Positions 33,110-34,257 of a DNA stretch of 34,257 nucleotides are shown one piece after another; position 1 is the stretch's first letter; each line of letters begins with the position of its first letter. Under the pieces are notes generated by a model. The model was not told the DNA's origin and did not search any database. It saw nothing but the letters and a program-made list of their open reading frames with translations. Position numbers and translations under genes: made by a program. Source of the DNA: Methylobacter sp. BlB1 (GTDB lineage: Bacteria; Pseudomonadota; Gammaproteobacteria; Methylococcales; Methylomonadaceae); contig NZ_JADMKV010000051.1 of assembly GCF_015476545.1 (NCBI RefSeq), positions 1 through 34,257 on the forward strand. Reading direction: 5' to 3'.

Positions 33110-33847
33110 AGTACCATGGAACAACGAAAGCAATTTGTCGCGCATTAATGTCATCAACGTACCAAAGAGCAGGAAGCCAAGCAGCCCCTTAATGAGCCAG
33201 TCAAAGTCTCGTGCATATCGATTTGCCTGCTCAGAGTCAAAGACCGTATATGGGCGGAACCGTGGAGCGAAAGACCAGAGCAAATAGAGAGTAAGCCATA
33301 GTGCTATGAGCAGAAAAGTCACTGCTGTGGGCATGAATCGCCATGTGGCTATTGTCGCTAAAAACAGCATATATGTGAGAGCGCCGATTACACCCTGCCA
33401 AAAAGCCGAAGGGTGAAAAAAAGCATTGCGGGCAGGCGAAGTTTCGAGGCAACGTTTGATTCCATCATATAAGCCAACGACCACTTCACGAGCATTTGGG
33501 GCATCGTAGTCGATCTGGATTCCAGTATGAATGTTTTCCCCGGAAAGCCGAACTCTGATAACGAGGCCTCTAAGTGAAGTTTGGTATGGCCCAATGAATT
33601 CGACCTCAATGCTGGAGGTAGTGTTGGAGAATAATGACGGCGCATACTCATCAATAGTGCCGAATTGTTCTGTACCGAGATCATCCATAACCGTGGTTCG
33701 ACGGCCTGCAAGCAACGCATCCAGTTCTTCTGTCGGCTTAGCCGCTAGGAATTCCGTTTTTTTCTCTATGTATTTCTCCAACGAGCGCACCAATTCACGA
33801 GTCACGCGCGTTGAAGGGAGGGATTTTTTGAGATTAAATCGCGACAT
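33104..33847 (-). CDS. Hypothetical 247-aa membrane protein, first cassette of the array
   Basis: The N-terminal ~145 residues are soluble, beginning with a helical basic segment (RELVRSLEKYIEKKTEFLAA) and then a beta-rich part (SSIEVEFIGPYQTSLRGLVI). Three membrane segments follow at about 150-169, 172-192 and 218-235. I do not recognise a family. The start lies 12 bases after a GTTAGCT core, and the stop lies inside the attC, so this is the promoter-proximal cassette. The architecture (cytoplasmic sensor-like domain plus C-terminal membrane anchor) is seen in several membrane effectors, but nothing here proves such a role. Confidence 0.7.
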   Translation of the reverse strand: MSRFNLKKSLPSTRVTRELVRSLEKYIEKKTEFLAAKPTEELDALLAGRRTTVMDDLGTEQFGTIDEYAPSLFSNTTSSIEVEFIGPYQTSLRGLVIRVRLSGENIHTGIQIDYDAPNAREVVVGLYDGIKRCLETSPARNAFFHPSAFWQGVIGALTYMLFLATIATWRFMPTAVTFLLIALWLTLYLLWSFAPRFRPYTVFDSEQANRYARDFDWLIKGLLGFLLFGTLMTLMRDKLLSLFHGTS

Positions 33848-33859
33848 GGATTTTCTTTA

Positions 33860-33883
33860 TAGCTAACATAAATATATACGACA
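33860..33883 (-). other. attI-like first junction of the minus-strand array
   Basis: In minus orientation ATGTCGTATATATTTAT is followed by GTTAGCT (33866-33860). The same arrangement (ATGTCGCATATAT, then GTTAGGC) starts the plus-strand series at 13043-13065, with nearly identical spacing (16 versus 17 bases). No paired arms are visible, so it is not an attC. Upstream TTGGAC (near 33895) could be part of a cassette promoter, but no clear -10 is evident. Confidence 0.45.
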
Positions 33884-34159
33884 TTAAGTGTCCAATAATC
33901 CAATGCATTTGTCATATAACTCCAGTTGTTTATATTTAAGTAATTGATTTGACGGCTGTCCCGGTATCCAACGCCCTAGATCGTGCGGGCAAATACGACA
34001 TTCAGCCGAAAATCCCAAAGTGACTCTATTTTCCATAATAACCAGATTTTAGGCAATAAACTCAGCAATATTCATCGGTTTCTATCAGCCTCTCTTATGA
34101 TCGTCTGCAATGCGACACTAATCTGCCAATCAAGAAGCCGCACAATAAGGCTGTTAAGG
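33884..34159. other. Intergenic stretch; no integron integrase
   Basis: This is where an intI gene would be expected if the junction at 33860-33883 were a normal attI, transcribed away from the cassettes. Neither strand carries an integrase-like frame; the 71-aa frame from 33983 has no family resemblance. The array therefore lacks its integrase here, or the gene lies beyond the group II intron. Confidence 0.5.
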
Positions 34160-34257
34160 GTGTGCGCCGTGCAAAGGCGGCGCTTTACCAGTGGGTGAAA
34201 GGCCCACCCGGCTAAATCGCTCCAGCCGGAAGCAATCGAAGCAGTCATGGAGGTAAC
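34160..34257 (+). ncRNA. Probable 5' end of a group II intron
   Basis: Beginning with GTGTGCG (fits the GUGYG start), three hairpins follow in close order: GCGCCG/CGGCGC (34164-34169, 34178-34183), GTGGG/CCCAC with a GTGAAAGGC loop (34191-34207), and CCGGCT/AGCCGG (34208-34213, 34224-34229). Then AAGCAGTCATGGAGGTAAC follows. This dense folding and the GUGAAAG element resemble domain I of bacterial group II introns. The rest, including any reverse transcriptase/maturase, lies beyond the window. It runs opposite to the cassettes, the orientation known for introns inserted in attC sites. Confidence 0.5.

Noticed and set aside
1-34257. CRISPR array or tRNA genes
   Set aside because: No regularly spaced direct repeats with unique spacers and no tRNA-like cloverleaf with a CCA end were seen on either strand.

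Overview
The window is an accessory 'defence island' from a bacterium, most likely a gammaproteobacterium. The families and IS3-type debris fit that group; a methanotroph of the Methylococcales is only a guess. There are no rRNA, tRNA or housekeeping genes. Much of the DNA is insertion-sequence wreckage, gene stubs and multi-gene anti-phage loci.

Left part (1-8.4 kb): the 3' end of a GDCCVxC small cysteine-rich protein, an integrase stub cut off by IS21-like terminal repeats, about 1.4 kb with no gene, an IS3-family orfA relic, and an orphan 363-aa gene. A nearly full-length but decayed IS3 element follows (both ends and the frameshift signal kept, orfB broken). Then comes a small integrative-element module: an excisionase-like regulator, a 75-aa protein and a DUF3987 protein translationally coupled to a truncated partner, followed by the C-terminal stub of an Mrr-type restriction protein.

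Middle (8.4-16.7 kb): a minus-strand operon Dam-type adenine methylase - HerA - NurA ends at a perfect 15-bp hairpin. To its right a plus-strand series starts at an attI-like junction (13059-13065) and carries an anti-phage dCTP deaminase, an attC-like site, a 76-aa gene, a second attC-like site, and a DUF3883 nuclease-fold protein. I read this as a short integron cassette array holding defence genes.

16.7-27.6 kb: a tight plus-strand operon of a UvrD/RecB-like helicase-nuclease with an Fe-S cysteine set, a type III Mod methyltransferase, a type III Res helicase-nuclease, and a 1083-aa sacsin/Hsp90-like ATPase with a glycine-rich linker and a C-terminal DUF3883 nuclease fold. Overlapping reading frames tie the first three together. 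This extended type III restriction locus is the best candidate here for an undescribed multi-gene system.

27.7-29.5 kb: a two-gene Septu system (PtuA-like ATPase, PtuB-like HNH nuclease).

29.7-33.9 kb: a second integron cassette array, on the minus strand, with three attC sites (122, 70 and 122 bp) and genes for two membrane proteins and an HD-domain protein. Its first junction resembles the attI-like sequence at 13 kb, so the two arrays face each other. No integron integrase is present in the window. The last ~100 bases look like the 5' end of a group II intron, running opposite to the cassettes.

Taken together, several layers of nucleic-acid-based immunity (modification plus cleavage, nucleotide depletion, ATPase-nuclease pairs) have been assembled by cassette capture, IS activity and integrative elements.
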